This document shows positions 1 through 5,222 of a DNA stretch of 8,284 bases, one piece after another. This DNA is from CAMCHP01 sp036835325 (GTDB taxonomy: Bacteria; Bacteroidota; Bacteroidia; Flavobacteriales_D; Sanyastnellaceae), in the NCBI GenBank assembly GCA_036835325.1, contig DAITMF010000084.1, positions 1 through 8,284 on the forward strand, given 5' to 3'. Within the stretch, counting starts at the first letter, position 1; every line of letters begins with the position of its first letter. The position numbers and the translations under genes are program-made. Under the pieces are notes generated by a model. It saw nothing but the letters and a program-made list of their open reading frames with translations. It was not told the DNA's origin and ran no database searches.

Positions 1-63
1 GGCAGTCGGTACAATGACCAATACGTTTTTTCACAACCGTTGGTGTGTTTTTTACATCTGTTC

Positions 64-95
64 TTCCTCTTGCTCTCTACTCACACTGTATGCTG
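64..95 (+). repeat. Partial repeat copy 1 (CTCTTGCTC segment)
   Basis: These 32 bp match 471-502 with three mismatches; both begin TTCCTCTTGCTC and end GTATGCTG. GTTTTGGGT and a GATTATGGG motif (108-116) follow, in the same order as in copy 2. Confidence 0.7.
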
Positions 96-141
96 TTTTG
101 GGTTTACGATTATGGGTTCATGGGAGTGTGTCTTCTAGTGG

Positions 142-156
142 GGCGGCGCTGCCGCC
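142..156. repeat. Short-loop palindrome in repeat copy 1
   Basis: GGCGGC pairs with GCCGCC around a 3-nt loop (GCT). It occupies the same place before a GATTAT tract as the palindrome at 279-293, but with a different stem sequence. The fold is therefore kept while the bases vary. Confidence 0.6.
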
Positions 157-180
157 GATTATAGTGATTATAGGGATTTC
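157..180 (+). repeat. 9-bp tandem tract (GATTATAGT/GATTATAGG)
   Basis: GATTATAGT at 157-165, GATTATAGG at 166-174 and a partial GATTTC at 175-180 are in exact 9-bp register. The tract follows the palindrome at 142-156 and precedes the GGCTCGCTTCGCTCGG linker. Confidence 0.65.
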
Positions 181-258
181 GGCTCGCTTCGCTCGGTTTT
201 TTGACACAGAGTTTTAAGAGTACACGGGGTGTGTTGGAGTTTCTCTTGCTCAATACTC
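181..258 (+). repeat. Repeat copy 2, linker plus TTGACACAGAGT block
   Basis: This segment runs GGCTCGCTTCGCTCGG, T-rich spacer, TTGACACAGAGT at 201-212, two further 9-mers ending in GT, TGTTGGAGT, then CTCTTGCTCAATACTC. It aligns almost without gaps to 410-488. Differences are concentrated in the middle 9-mers (TTTAAGAGT against TCAAGGAGT, ACACGGGGT against ACACAGAGT). Confidence 0.75.
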
Positions 259-270
259 TTGCTCAATACT
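245..270 (+). repeat. Perfect 13-bp tandem duplication
   Basis: CTTGCTCAATACT occurs at 245-257 and again, without a change, at 258-270. Copies 1 and 3 have this segment only once, so it is a local duplication within copy 2. Its perfect identity suggests it is younger than the divergence between the copies. Confidence 0.85.
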
Positions 271-278
271 GTTTTTGG

Positions 279-293
279 GTCGGCTTCGCCGAC
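279..293. repeat. Short-loop palindrome in repeat copy 2
   Basis: GTCGGC pairs with GCCGAC around a TTC loop, directly before the GATTATGGG tract. It is the positional counterpart of 142-156. No T-run follows, so it does not look like a terminator. Confidence 0.6.
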
Positions 294-326
294 GATTATG
301 GGGATTTTGGGGATTTCTGAGATTTT
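294..326 (+). repeat. 9-bp tandem tract (GATTATGGG family)
   Basis: GATTATGGG, GATTTTGGG, GATTTCTGA and a partial GATTTT follow each other in exact 9-bp register (294-302, 303-311, 312-320, 321-326). It corresponds to 157-180 in the neighbouring unit, with one more repeat. Confidence 0.65.
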
Positions 327-380
327 GCTTTTCGTGCAGTTCTAATCGGGGTGTTTTTCGTTGGGGATTCATTGCAGATC

Positions 381-394
381 ATCCCTTGCGGGAT
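381..394. repeat. Small palindrome between copies 2 and 3
   Basis: ATCCC pairs with GGGAT around TTGC. It lies in the less conserved part of the 230-bp unit, upstream of the GGCTCGCGTCGCTCGG linker. It could be chance, but it continues the pattern of short-loop palindromes through the array. Confidence 0.4.
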
Positions 395-409
395 GGCGGA
401 GCTGGACGT

Positions 410-502
410 GGCTCGCGTCGCTCGGTTTATTTGACACAGAGTTCAAGGAGTACACAGAGTATGTTGGAGTTTCCTCTTGCTCACTACTCAAATTGTATGC
501 TG
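410..502 (+). repeat. Repeat copy 3, abutting the kinase gene
   Basis: This is the best-preserved copy. GCTCGCGTCGCTCGG leads into TTGACACAGAGT at 431-442, then TCAAGGAGT, ACACAGAGT and TGTTGGAGT, and the TTCCTCTTGCTC...GTATGCTG segment shared with copy 1. The copy ends about 65 bp before the kinase start. A TTG codon inside it (477) is in frame with the kinase and could mislead a gene finder into a start that is too early. Confidence 0.75.
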
Positions 503-554
503 GTTTCTCCACAGTAGAGACGCCTCCCCCACACCAAACACCGTAAATCTCCGT

Positions 555-562
555 TACCTTTC
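555..562 (+). promoter_or_regulatory. Weak -7-like box before the kinase
   Basis: TAccTTTC matches five of the six fixed positions of the Bacteroidota -7 box TAnnTTTG and ends 4 bp before the GTG start. No convincing -33 TTTG is found at the right distance. If real, the transcript would be nearly leaderless. A chance match is quite possible. Confidence 0.2.
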
Positions 563-566
563 GGAC

Positions 567-2078
567 GTGAATCTTTACTCGAACAAGCAACGGTGGAAAA
601 TCGTGCTGCTCGCCGCAGCACTCGTCATCGCAGGCATCACCCTGTGGTACTCCAACGACCTTGCCCAAAAAATTCGCGAAGAAGAACAACTCAAGGTCAA
701 ACTCTGGTCTGAAGCCATCCTCCAACGGGCACAACTCGTTACATACACCCAAGAACTCTTCGAAGACCTGCGGCGCGAAGAACGCGAAAAGGCCGACCGC
801 CTCGCCACGGCCTACCAACTCATCAATGACCCGCCGGCCGATATGGACCTCACCTTCGTGACCGATTACCTGTGGGCCAACAAAACCATTCCGGTGCTCA
901 TCACCGACCGCAACGACTCCATCCTCTACCGCATCAACCTGCCCCCCAAGCGGATGTTCGACCGCAACTACACCGATTCACTCAAACAGGTGATGGCCGA
1001 ACGCAATGCACCCATCTTCCTGAAAGACGTCGGCCACACCATCTACTACAACGAAAGCTACCGCTTCTCTGAACTCAAGTCGGTGATGCAAGACCTCATC
1101 AACTCGTTCATCAGCGAAACGGTCATCAACTCGGCCAGCGTGCCGGTCGTCCTTACCGATTCGTCGCGCACGAGGGTCGTCCGCGCTGAACGCGTCGATA
1201 CCACCCTCTTGGCCGACTCCCTCCTCCTCGCGCAACGCCTCCAACGCATGGCGGCGCAAAACGAACCCATCGCCATCCAACTGCCTGAAACGGGCTTGCA
1301 CTACATCTACTTCGAAGACAGCGTCATCTTGCGCCAGCTGAAATACTTCCCCGTGGTGCAGCTGGTGCTCATTGCGGTGTTCCTCCTTGTGGCCTACCTC
1401 ATCTTCTCCACCTTCCGCAAGGCCGAGCAAAACCAGGTGTGGGTGGGCATGGCCAAAGAAACGGCCCACCAACTGGGCACACCGCTGTCGTCGCTCATGG
1501 CTTGGCTCGAACTGCTCGAAGCCCAAGGCATCGACCGCGAAACGCTCAACGAAATCAACAAAGACCTCGTCCGCCTCAACACCATCACCGACCGCTTCTC
1601 GAAAATCGGCTCCAAACCTGAACTCGAAGCGCACGGCCTTGTCGAACTCGTCGAACAATCGTTCAACTACCTCAAAACGCGCACGTCGCGCAAAGTCAAC
1701 TTCACCATCACGCACGACGAGGTGGCGAGCGACGTAATGGTTTCGGTGCCGCTCTTCAGCTGGGTGCTCGAAAACCTCGTGAAAAACGCCATCGATGCCA
1801 TGGAGGGCGAAGGCGAACTCACCGCGCACATCGGCACCGAAGGCCGCAACCTCTTCATCGACCTCACCGATACCGGCAAAGGCATCCCCAAAAACATGCA
1901 CAAAACGGTTTTTGAGCCGGGCTTCACCACCAAGCGCCGGGGCTGGGGCCTCGGTCTGTCGCTCACGCGCCGCATCGTTGAGTCGTACCATGGCGGCAAA
2001 ATCTTCGTCAAGCGCTCCGAGCCGGGCAAAGGCACCACCTTCCGCATCCTGCTCAAGCGCGCCGATCGCTTCGCGTAA
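567..2078 (+). CDS. Membrane sensor histidine kinase, HisKA/HATPase_c type
   Basis: This is a two-component sensor kinase in the inner membrane, predicted to autophosphorylate a histidine and pass the phosphate to a response regulator. From a GTG start it has 503 residues. Membrane segment 1 is at about 12-28, followed by a periplasmic region at about 29-258 with no domain I recognise, and membrane segment 2 at about 262-282. The H-box AKETAHQLGTPLSS has the phospho-acceptor His301. The ATP-binding domain shows the N-box (ENLVKNAIDAM, Asn407), G1 (DTGKG from Asp435), an F-box-like FEPGFTTK, and G2 (GWGLGLSL, 459-466). The frame is open upstream to 477, but that part lies in repeat DNA. GTG at 567 gives VNLYSNKQRWK, close to the N-terminus I recall for Bacteroidota kinases of this type. 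The residue after His301 is Gln rather than the usual Glu/Asp. No response regulator lies in the window, so the partner and stimulus are unknown. Confidence 0.9.
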   Translation: MNLYSNKQRWKIVLLAAALVIAGITLWYSNDLAQKIREEEQLKVKLWSEAILQRAQLVTYTQELFEDLRREEREKADRLATAYQLINDPPADMDLTFVTDYLWANKTIPVLITDRNDSILYRINLPPKRMFDRNYTDSLKQVMAERNAPIFLKDVGHTIYYNESYRFSELKSVMQDLINSFISETVINSASVPVVLTDSSRTRVVRAERVDTTLLADSLLLAQRLQRMAAQNEPIAIQLPETGLHYIYFEDSVILRQLKYFPVVQLVLIAVFLLVAYLIFSTFRKAEQNQVWVGMAKETAHQLGTPLSSLMAWLELLEAQGIDRETLNEINKDLVRLNTITDRFSKIGSKPELEAHGLVELVEQSFNYLKTRTSRKVNFTITHDEVASDVMVSVPLFSWVLENLVKNAIDAMEGEGELTAHIGTEGRNLFIDLTDTGKGIPKNMHKTVFEPGFTTKRRGWGLGLSLTRRIVESYHGGKIFVKRSEPGKGTTFRILLKRADRFA

Positions 2079-2092
2079 TCGCTTCTTTTTTT
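2063..2092 (+). terminator. Probable intrinsic terminator of the kinase gene
   Basis: CGAT+CGC pairs with GCG+ATCG around a TTC loop, with a 2-nt bulge (TA of the stop codon) on the 3' side. After a 4-nt spacer comes a run of seven Ts (2086-2092). The stem overlaps the stop codon at 2076-2078. On the minus strand the run is A-rich, so the signal is expected to work only for the kinase and not for the converging gene. Confidence 0.5.
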
Positions 2093-2111
2093 GGGGGGAT
2101 GGATGGATGCG

Positions 2112-3002
2112 CTACGCGATGTGCACGGTCGTTCCCAACACCAACGGCAGGTTGTCGTCGAGGTGTCCTGCCCGTACACCCGTCACTACCGGAAGAGCGC
2201 GTTGGCCGATGCGTTCACGAAGGATGCCGTCAACGGTTCGTCCGAACGGATTGTCAACCGAAAATCCGAAGGCCGTGGTGTTGTCGCGCATGGCGGTCAT
2301 CCCTCCTACCACAAGCGCCGCGATGCGGTCAAACACGCCGGCCAGTTCGAAGGTCAGCAGCATGCGATCGAGGTGGTAGAGCATTTCGTCAACGTCTTCA
2401 ATGAAGAGCACAGCACCATCGAGCTCAGGGAAGTAGGGTGTGCCCATCAAGCTGTGCAGCACCGAGAGGTTGCCGCCCACGAGGGGTCCGCTCACCGGTT
2501 GCCGTGCCGGCCAGCGTTCATCGGCCGTGAAGTGCATCGCCGCAGGCGCCTGGCCCAAAGCATCAAGCACCGCCTGCCGCGCCGGATGATTGTCGCCCAT
2601 GCTGGTGGCCACCACGGCGGCATGCAGCGTGGCCACACCGCGACGGTTCAGGGCGCAATGCAGGGCAGTGACATCACTGAACCCAACCAACCACGGCGTT
2701 TGCTCGGGCGCAGGCCAAGCGATGTAGGGCAGCAAACGCGCCGAGCCGTAGCCGCCGCGCATGCACCAAACGGCCTTTACATCGCTGCGGTTGAGCACAT
2801 CGCTCAACACGGCGGCCCGGTGGCGGTCATCGCCGGCGAACTGGAAGTCGCGCGCGAGCAATCCTTCCGGAACCACCGGCACAAAGCCGGCCGCTTCAAT
2901 CGCAGCGCACGCCGTTTCAAGGTGTTCTTCGGTGCAAAAACGCGCCGGAGCCGCCAAGGCAACGCCATCGCCGGGCGTAAGATGGGCAGGGATGTGTAGC
3001 AT
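2112..3002 (-). CDS. ldcA: Muramoyltetrapeptide (LD-)carboxypeptidase, peptidase family S66
   Basis: LdcA-type enzymes are serine peptidases that remove the terminal D-alanine from tetrapeptide stems in peptidoglycan recycling. The family also includes MccF-like enzymes that cleave microcin C-type compounds. The 296-residue product is close to the usual length of about 300. It has the family's early block MRGGYGSARLLPYI (81-94), the nucleophile elbow VGFSD with Ser109, Glu202 in LFIEDVDE and His280 in RAGHLDDNLPL, so the Ser-Glu-His triad is complete in the expected order. No signal peptide is seen, consistent with a cytoplasmic enzyme. The frame stays open upstream to 3230, but that part is antisense to metG and not protein-like. 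The ATG at 3002 gives MLHIPAHLTPGDGVALAAPA, the normal family start. It converges on the kinase gene (33-bp gap) and diverges from metG. Peptidoglycan recycling is the likelier role; a microcin-immunity role cannot be excluded. Confidence 0.88.
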   Translation of the reverse strand: MLHIPAHLTPGDGVALAAPARFCTEEHLETACAAIEAAGFVPVVPEGLLARDFQFAGDDRHRAAVLSDVLNRSDVKAVWCMRGGYGSARLLPYIAWPAPEQTPWLVGFSDVTALHCALNRRGVATLHAAVVATSMGDNHPARQAVLDALGQAPAAMHFTADERWPARQPVSGPLVGGNLSVLHSLMGTPYFPELDGAVLFIEDVDEMLYHLDRMLLTFELAGVFDRIAALVVGGMTAMRDNTTAFGFSVDNPFGRTVDGILRERIGQRALPVVTGVRAGHLDDNLPLVLGTTVHIA

Positions 3003-3008
3003 ACTCCG

Positions 3009-3038
3009 CAAATGTGATGAAAAGCAATAATTTTGCAA
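3009..3038 (-). promoter_or_regulatory. Candidate Bacteroidota-type promoter for ldcA
   Basis: Reading the minus strand, TTG (3038-3036) is followed after 19 nt by CAcaTTTG (3016-3009). The Bacteroidota pattern is TTTG/TTG, about 19-21 nt, TAnnTTTG; only the first T of the -7 box differs. The -7 box lies 6 nt upstream of the ATG, which would give a very short or absent leader. Confidence 0.4.
3028..3035 (+). promoter_or_regulatory. Candidate -7 box for metG
   Basis: TAATTTTG is an exact match to the Bacteroidota -7 consensus TAnnTTTG and lies 30 bp upstream of the metG ATG. No TTTG is seen at the expected -33 distance, so the call rests on the -7 box alone. It sits inside the spacer of the opposing ldcA promoter candidate, so the two would compete for polymerase. 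Confidence 0.45.
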
Positions 3039-3065
3039 GCCGCACCACGGCTCAATTTTCGCGCT

Positions 3066-5129
3066 ATGACCACTCCCAAACGCTACATGGTTACTTCGGC
3101 CTTGCCGTACGCCAACGGACCCCTCCACATTGGCCACATCGCCGGAGCCATGCTCCCTGCCGACATCTTTGTGCGGTTCTTGCGTGCCGCCGGAGAAGAA
3201 GTGCTCTACGTGTGCGGTTCTGACGAGCACGGTGCTGCCATCACCTTGAAAGCGCGCAAAGAAGGTTCAACCCCACAGCAGATCGTTGACCGCTACCACG
3301 CGCTCATGCGCGATACCTTTGCCCGGTTCGGCATCGCCTTCGACATTTACGACCGCACCTCAACGCCCGAGCACCACCGCAACGCGCAAGATTTCTTCCT
3401 CACTTTGCTCAACAACGGCAGTTTCGAGGTGAAAACCGAGCAACAGTACTACGACACCGAAGCCAAGCAATTCTTGGCCGACCGGTACATCATGGGTACC
3501 TGTCCGAAGTGTTCGAACGAGAACGCCTACGGCGATCAGTGCGAAAACTGCGGATCGGCGCTCAGCCCAACCGACCTCATCCAGCCCCGCTCTGTGCTTA
3601 GCGGAAGCACCCCCGAGCTGCGCGAAACCGCCCTGTGGTACCTGCCCATGCAGCGCCACGAAGACTGGCTGCGCGCCTACATCGAAGACGGCGTGCTCAA
3701 CAACACCCAACAGCACGACCCCAAGCAGTGGAAGAAGCACGTCATCGGTCAATGCAAATCGTGGATCGACGGCGGCCTGCAATCGCGCGCCATGACCCGC
3801 GACCTCGACTGGGGCGTGCCCGTGCCCGTTGAGGGCGCCGATGGCAAGGTGCTCTACGTGTGGCTCGATGCCCCCATCGGCTACATCTCAGCCACCCGCC
3901 GCTGGGCCGAAAGCACCGGCAGCGACTGGGAAAAGTGGTGGAAGAGCGACGACACCGCCCTCGTACACTTCATTGGCAAAGACAACATCGTGTTCCACTG
4001 CCTCATCTTCCCCATTCTGCTGCGCGAACACGGCGGGTACATCCTTCCACAGAACGTCCCCGCCAACGAGTTCATGAACCTCGAAGGCGACAAAATCTCC
4101 ACCTCGCGCAACTGGGCCGTGTGGCTGCACGAATACCTCACCGATTTGCCCGATCGCCAAGACGAACTGCGCTACGTGCTGTGCAGCATCATGCCCGAGC
4201 AGAAAGACAGCGAGTTCACCTGGACCGATTACAAAGACCGCGTCAACAATGAGCTGGCCGACATCCTCGGTAACTTTGTAAACCGCGCCGTGGTGCTCAC
4301 CCACAAATACTACGACGGCTTCGCGCCTGCGCCCGGCGCCTTCACCGATGGCGACCGCGACCTGCTCACCGCGCTCAACGAAACCGCCGGCAAGGTGGAG
4401 GCACTGATTCGCGGCTACCGCTTCCGCGAAGCGCTCTTCGAAGCCATGAACCTCGCCCGTGCCGGCAACAAGTACATGACCGAGCAAGAACCGTGGAAGC
4501 TCATCAAAACCGACCCCGAGCGGGTGAAAACCATCCTCTTCCTGAGCTTGCAAACAACGGCGAACCTCGCGGTGGTGCTCAGTCCGTTCCTCCCCCGCAC
4601 AGCGAAAAAAATCGCTTCTGCATTTGGGATGGATGGATTGGTATGGACGGATGCGGGGCCTGAGCTCGTGAAACCCGGCACAGCCGTTGAAACACTGCCC
4701 ATCTTGTTCACCAAGATCGACGACGCCACGGTTGAAGCGCAGATCGCCAAGTTGCACGCCTCACGGATGGCAGCCGTACCGCAAGCCGTTGAGCCCGCCA
4801 AAGCCAACATCGGATTTGAGCAGTTTGCCGGCCTCGACCTGCGCGTGGCCGAAATCGTAGCCGCCGAGCGCGTGCCCAAAACGAAGAAGCTGCTCAAGCT
4901 CACCGTCAACACCGGCCTCGACGAACGCACCGTTGTTTCGGGAATTGCCGAGTACTTCGAACCCGACGCCATCATTGGCCGGCGCGTGGTGCTCTTGCTC
5001 AACCTCGAGCCACGCGCCATCAAGGGCATTGAAAGCCAAGGCATGATTCTGATGGCCTCAGGCGCCGACGGCACCCTGCGTTTCGTAGCTCCGGGCGAAG
5101 GCGCCAAGCCGGGCGACACGGTGGCGTGA
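3066..5129 (+). CDS. metG: Methionine-tRNA ligase with C-terminal tRNA-binding domain
   Basis: It charges initiator and elongator tRNA-Met with methionine using ATP, in the cytoplasm, and is essential. The product has 687 residues. The class I catalytic domain opens with PYANGPLHIGH (His21 to His24). The zinc knuckle has four cysteines, C-x2-C-x9-C-x2-C, at 146, 149, 159 and 162. The second signature, KMSKS in the family consensus, is KISTS here (343-347). A helical anticodon-binding region follows to about 560. From about 585 to the end is an EMAP-II/Trbp111-like OB-fold (FEQFAGLDLRVAEI...) that promotes dimerisation and tRNA binding. This layout is usual in Bacteroidota. The frame is open to 3033, but the ATG at 3066 gives MTTPKRYMVTSALPYANG, the normal family start; an ATG at 3087 is possible but less likely. 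No Shine-Dalgarno sequence precedes it. It stands alone, divergent from ldcA. Confidence 0.97.
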   Translation: MTTPKRYMVTSALPYANGPLHIGHIAGAMLPADIFVRFLRAAGEEVLYVCGSDEHGAAITLKARKEGSTPQQIVDRYHALMRDTFARFGIAFDIYDRTSTPEHHRNAQDFFLTLLNNGSFEVKTEQQYYDTEAKQFLADRYIMGTCPKCSNENAYGDQCENCGSALSPTDLIQPRSVLSGSTPELRETALWYLPMQRHEDWLRAYIEDGVLNNTQQHDPKQWKKHVIGQCKSWIDGGLQSRAMTRDLDWGVPVPVEGADGKVLYVWLDAPIGYISATRRWAESTGSDWEKWWKSDDTALVHFIGKDNIVFHCLIFPILLREHGGYILPQNVPANEFMNLEGDKISTSRNWAVWLHEYLTDLPDRQDELRYVLCSIMPEQKDSEFTWTDYKDRVNNELADILGNFVNRAVVLTHKYYDGFAPAPGAFTDGDRDLLTALNETAGKVEALIRGYRFREALFEAMNLARAGNKYMTEQEPWKLIKTDPERVKTILFLSLQTTANLAVVLSPFLPRTAKKIASAFGMDGLVWTDAGPELVKPGTAVETLPILFTKIDDATVEAQIAKLHASRMAAVPQAVEPAKANIGFEQFAGLDLRVAEIVAAERVPKTKKLLKLTVNTGLDERTVVSGIAEYFEPDAIIGRRVVLLLNLEPRAIKGIESQGMILMASGADGTLRFVAPGEGAKPGDTVA

Positions 5130-5195
5130 CACATCCGCACCCAAGAGCGTTTACGTTAAGCGCATATTACGGATGCCGATGCGCATGTTCACCGC

Positions 5196-5216
5196 GTGAA
5201 AAATCATTATTTTCAC
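5196..5216. repeat. Inverted repeat just upstream of the PorV-like gene
   Basis: GTGAAAA (5196-5202) pairs with TTTTCAC (5210-5216) around 7 nt. It ends 6 bp before the ATG at 5223. It could be an operator, a translation-controlling stem or a weak terminator for metG without a U-run; the sequence does not decide. The GTG of its left arm is in frame with the downstream gene. Confidence 0.35.
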
Positions 5217-5222
5217 CCCCTG

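Larger units (their letters stand above)
64..502 (+). repeat. Composite degenerate tandem repeat, period about 230 bp
   Basis: Three diverged copies of one composite unit lie head to tail. The order within a unit is: TTGACACAGAGT block with a 9-bp period, CTCTTGCTC...ACT segment, GTTTTGGGT, a GC-rich short-loop palindrome, a GATTATGGG tract with a 9-bp period, then a GGCTCGCTTCGCTCGG linker that leads into the next TTGACACAGAGT. The TTGACACAGAG starts are at 201 and 431, giving the period. The left copy lacks its TTGACACAGAGT block and the right copy stops near 502. No transposase or terminal inverted repeats are visible, so it is best called an intergenic repeat of unknown origin. It resembles intergenic repeat debris that I recall from other Bacteroidota and environmental genomes. 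Confidence 0.7.
1..566. other. Non-coding left flank holding a degenerate repeat array
   Basis: I see no supportable gene here. The open frames that exist are short, low in complexity, run through repeated DNA and give no protein-like sequence. The base composition (T and G rich, many GGGG and TTTT runs) differs sharply from the C-rich third codon positions of the genes downstream. Positions 1-63 and 503-566 contain nothing I recognise, apart from a weak TAccTTTC at 555-562 that resembles the Bacteroidota -7 box TAnnTTTG just before the kinase start. Positions 64-502 are the repeat array described in separate entries. Confidence 0.75.

Noticed and set aside
14..217. Small open frame at the left edge
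   Set aside because: It runs through repeat DNA and encodes Cys/Ser/Phe-rich sequence without a domain or start signal.
64..502. CRISPR array or integron attC sites
   Set aside because: Repeats are diverged, irregular in length and composite, with no uniform spacers. The palindromes lack the conserved ends of attC sites, and no cas or integrase gene is present.
275..517. Small open frame within the repeat array
   Set aside because: It spans a palindrome, a 9-bp tract and the linker. The translation is low in complexity and no start signal is present.
978..1991. 337-codon open frame on the minus strand inside the kinase gene
   Set aside because: It is fully antisense to a gene with clear kinase motifs. 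Long antisense frames are expected in GC-rich coding DNA, and its translation (rich in F, V, D, E, R) shows no domain.
2091..2999. 302-codon plus-strand open frame opposite ldcA
   Set aside because: The opposite strand has a complete S66 catalytic triad at family length. This frame is rich in His, Arg and Ala without any fold signature.
3003..3230. N-terminal extension of LdcA to an upstream start
   Set aside because: It would overlap the start of metG in antisense and add 76 residues unlike the family. The ATG at 3002 matches the usual N-terminus.
3888..4757. 289-codon minus-strand open frame inside metG
   Set aside because: It is antisense to well-conserved metG sequence and shows no recognisable motif, so it is a by-product of codon bias.
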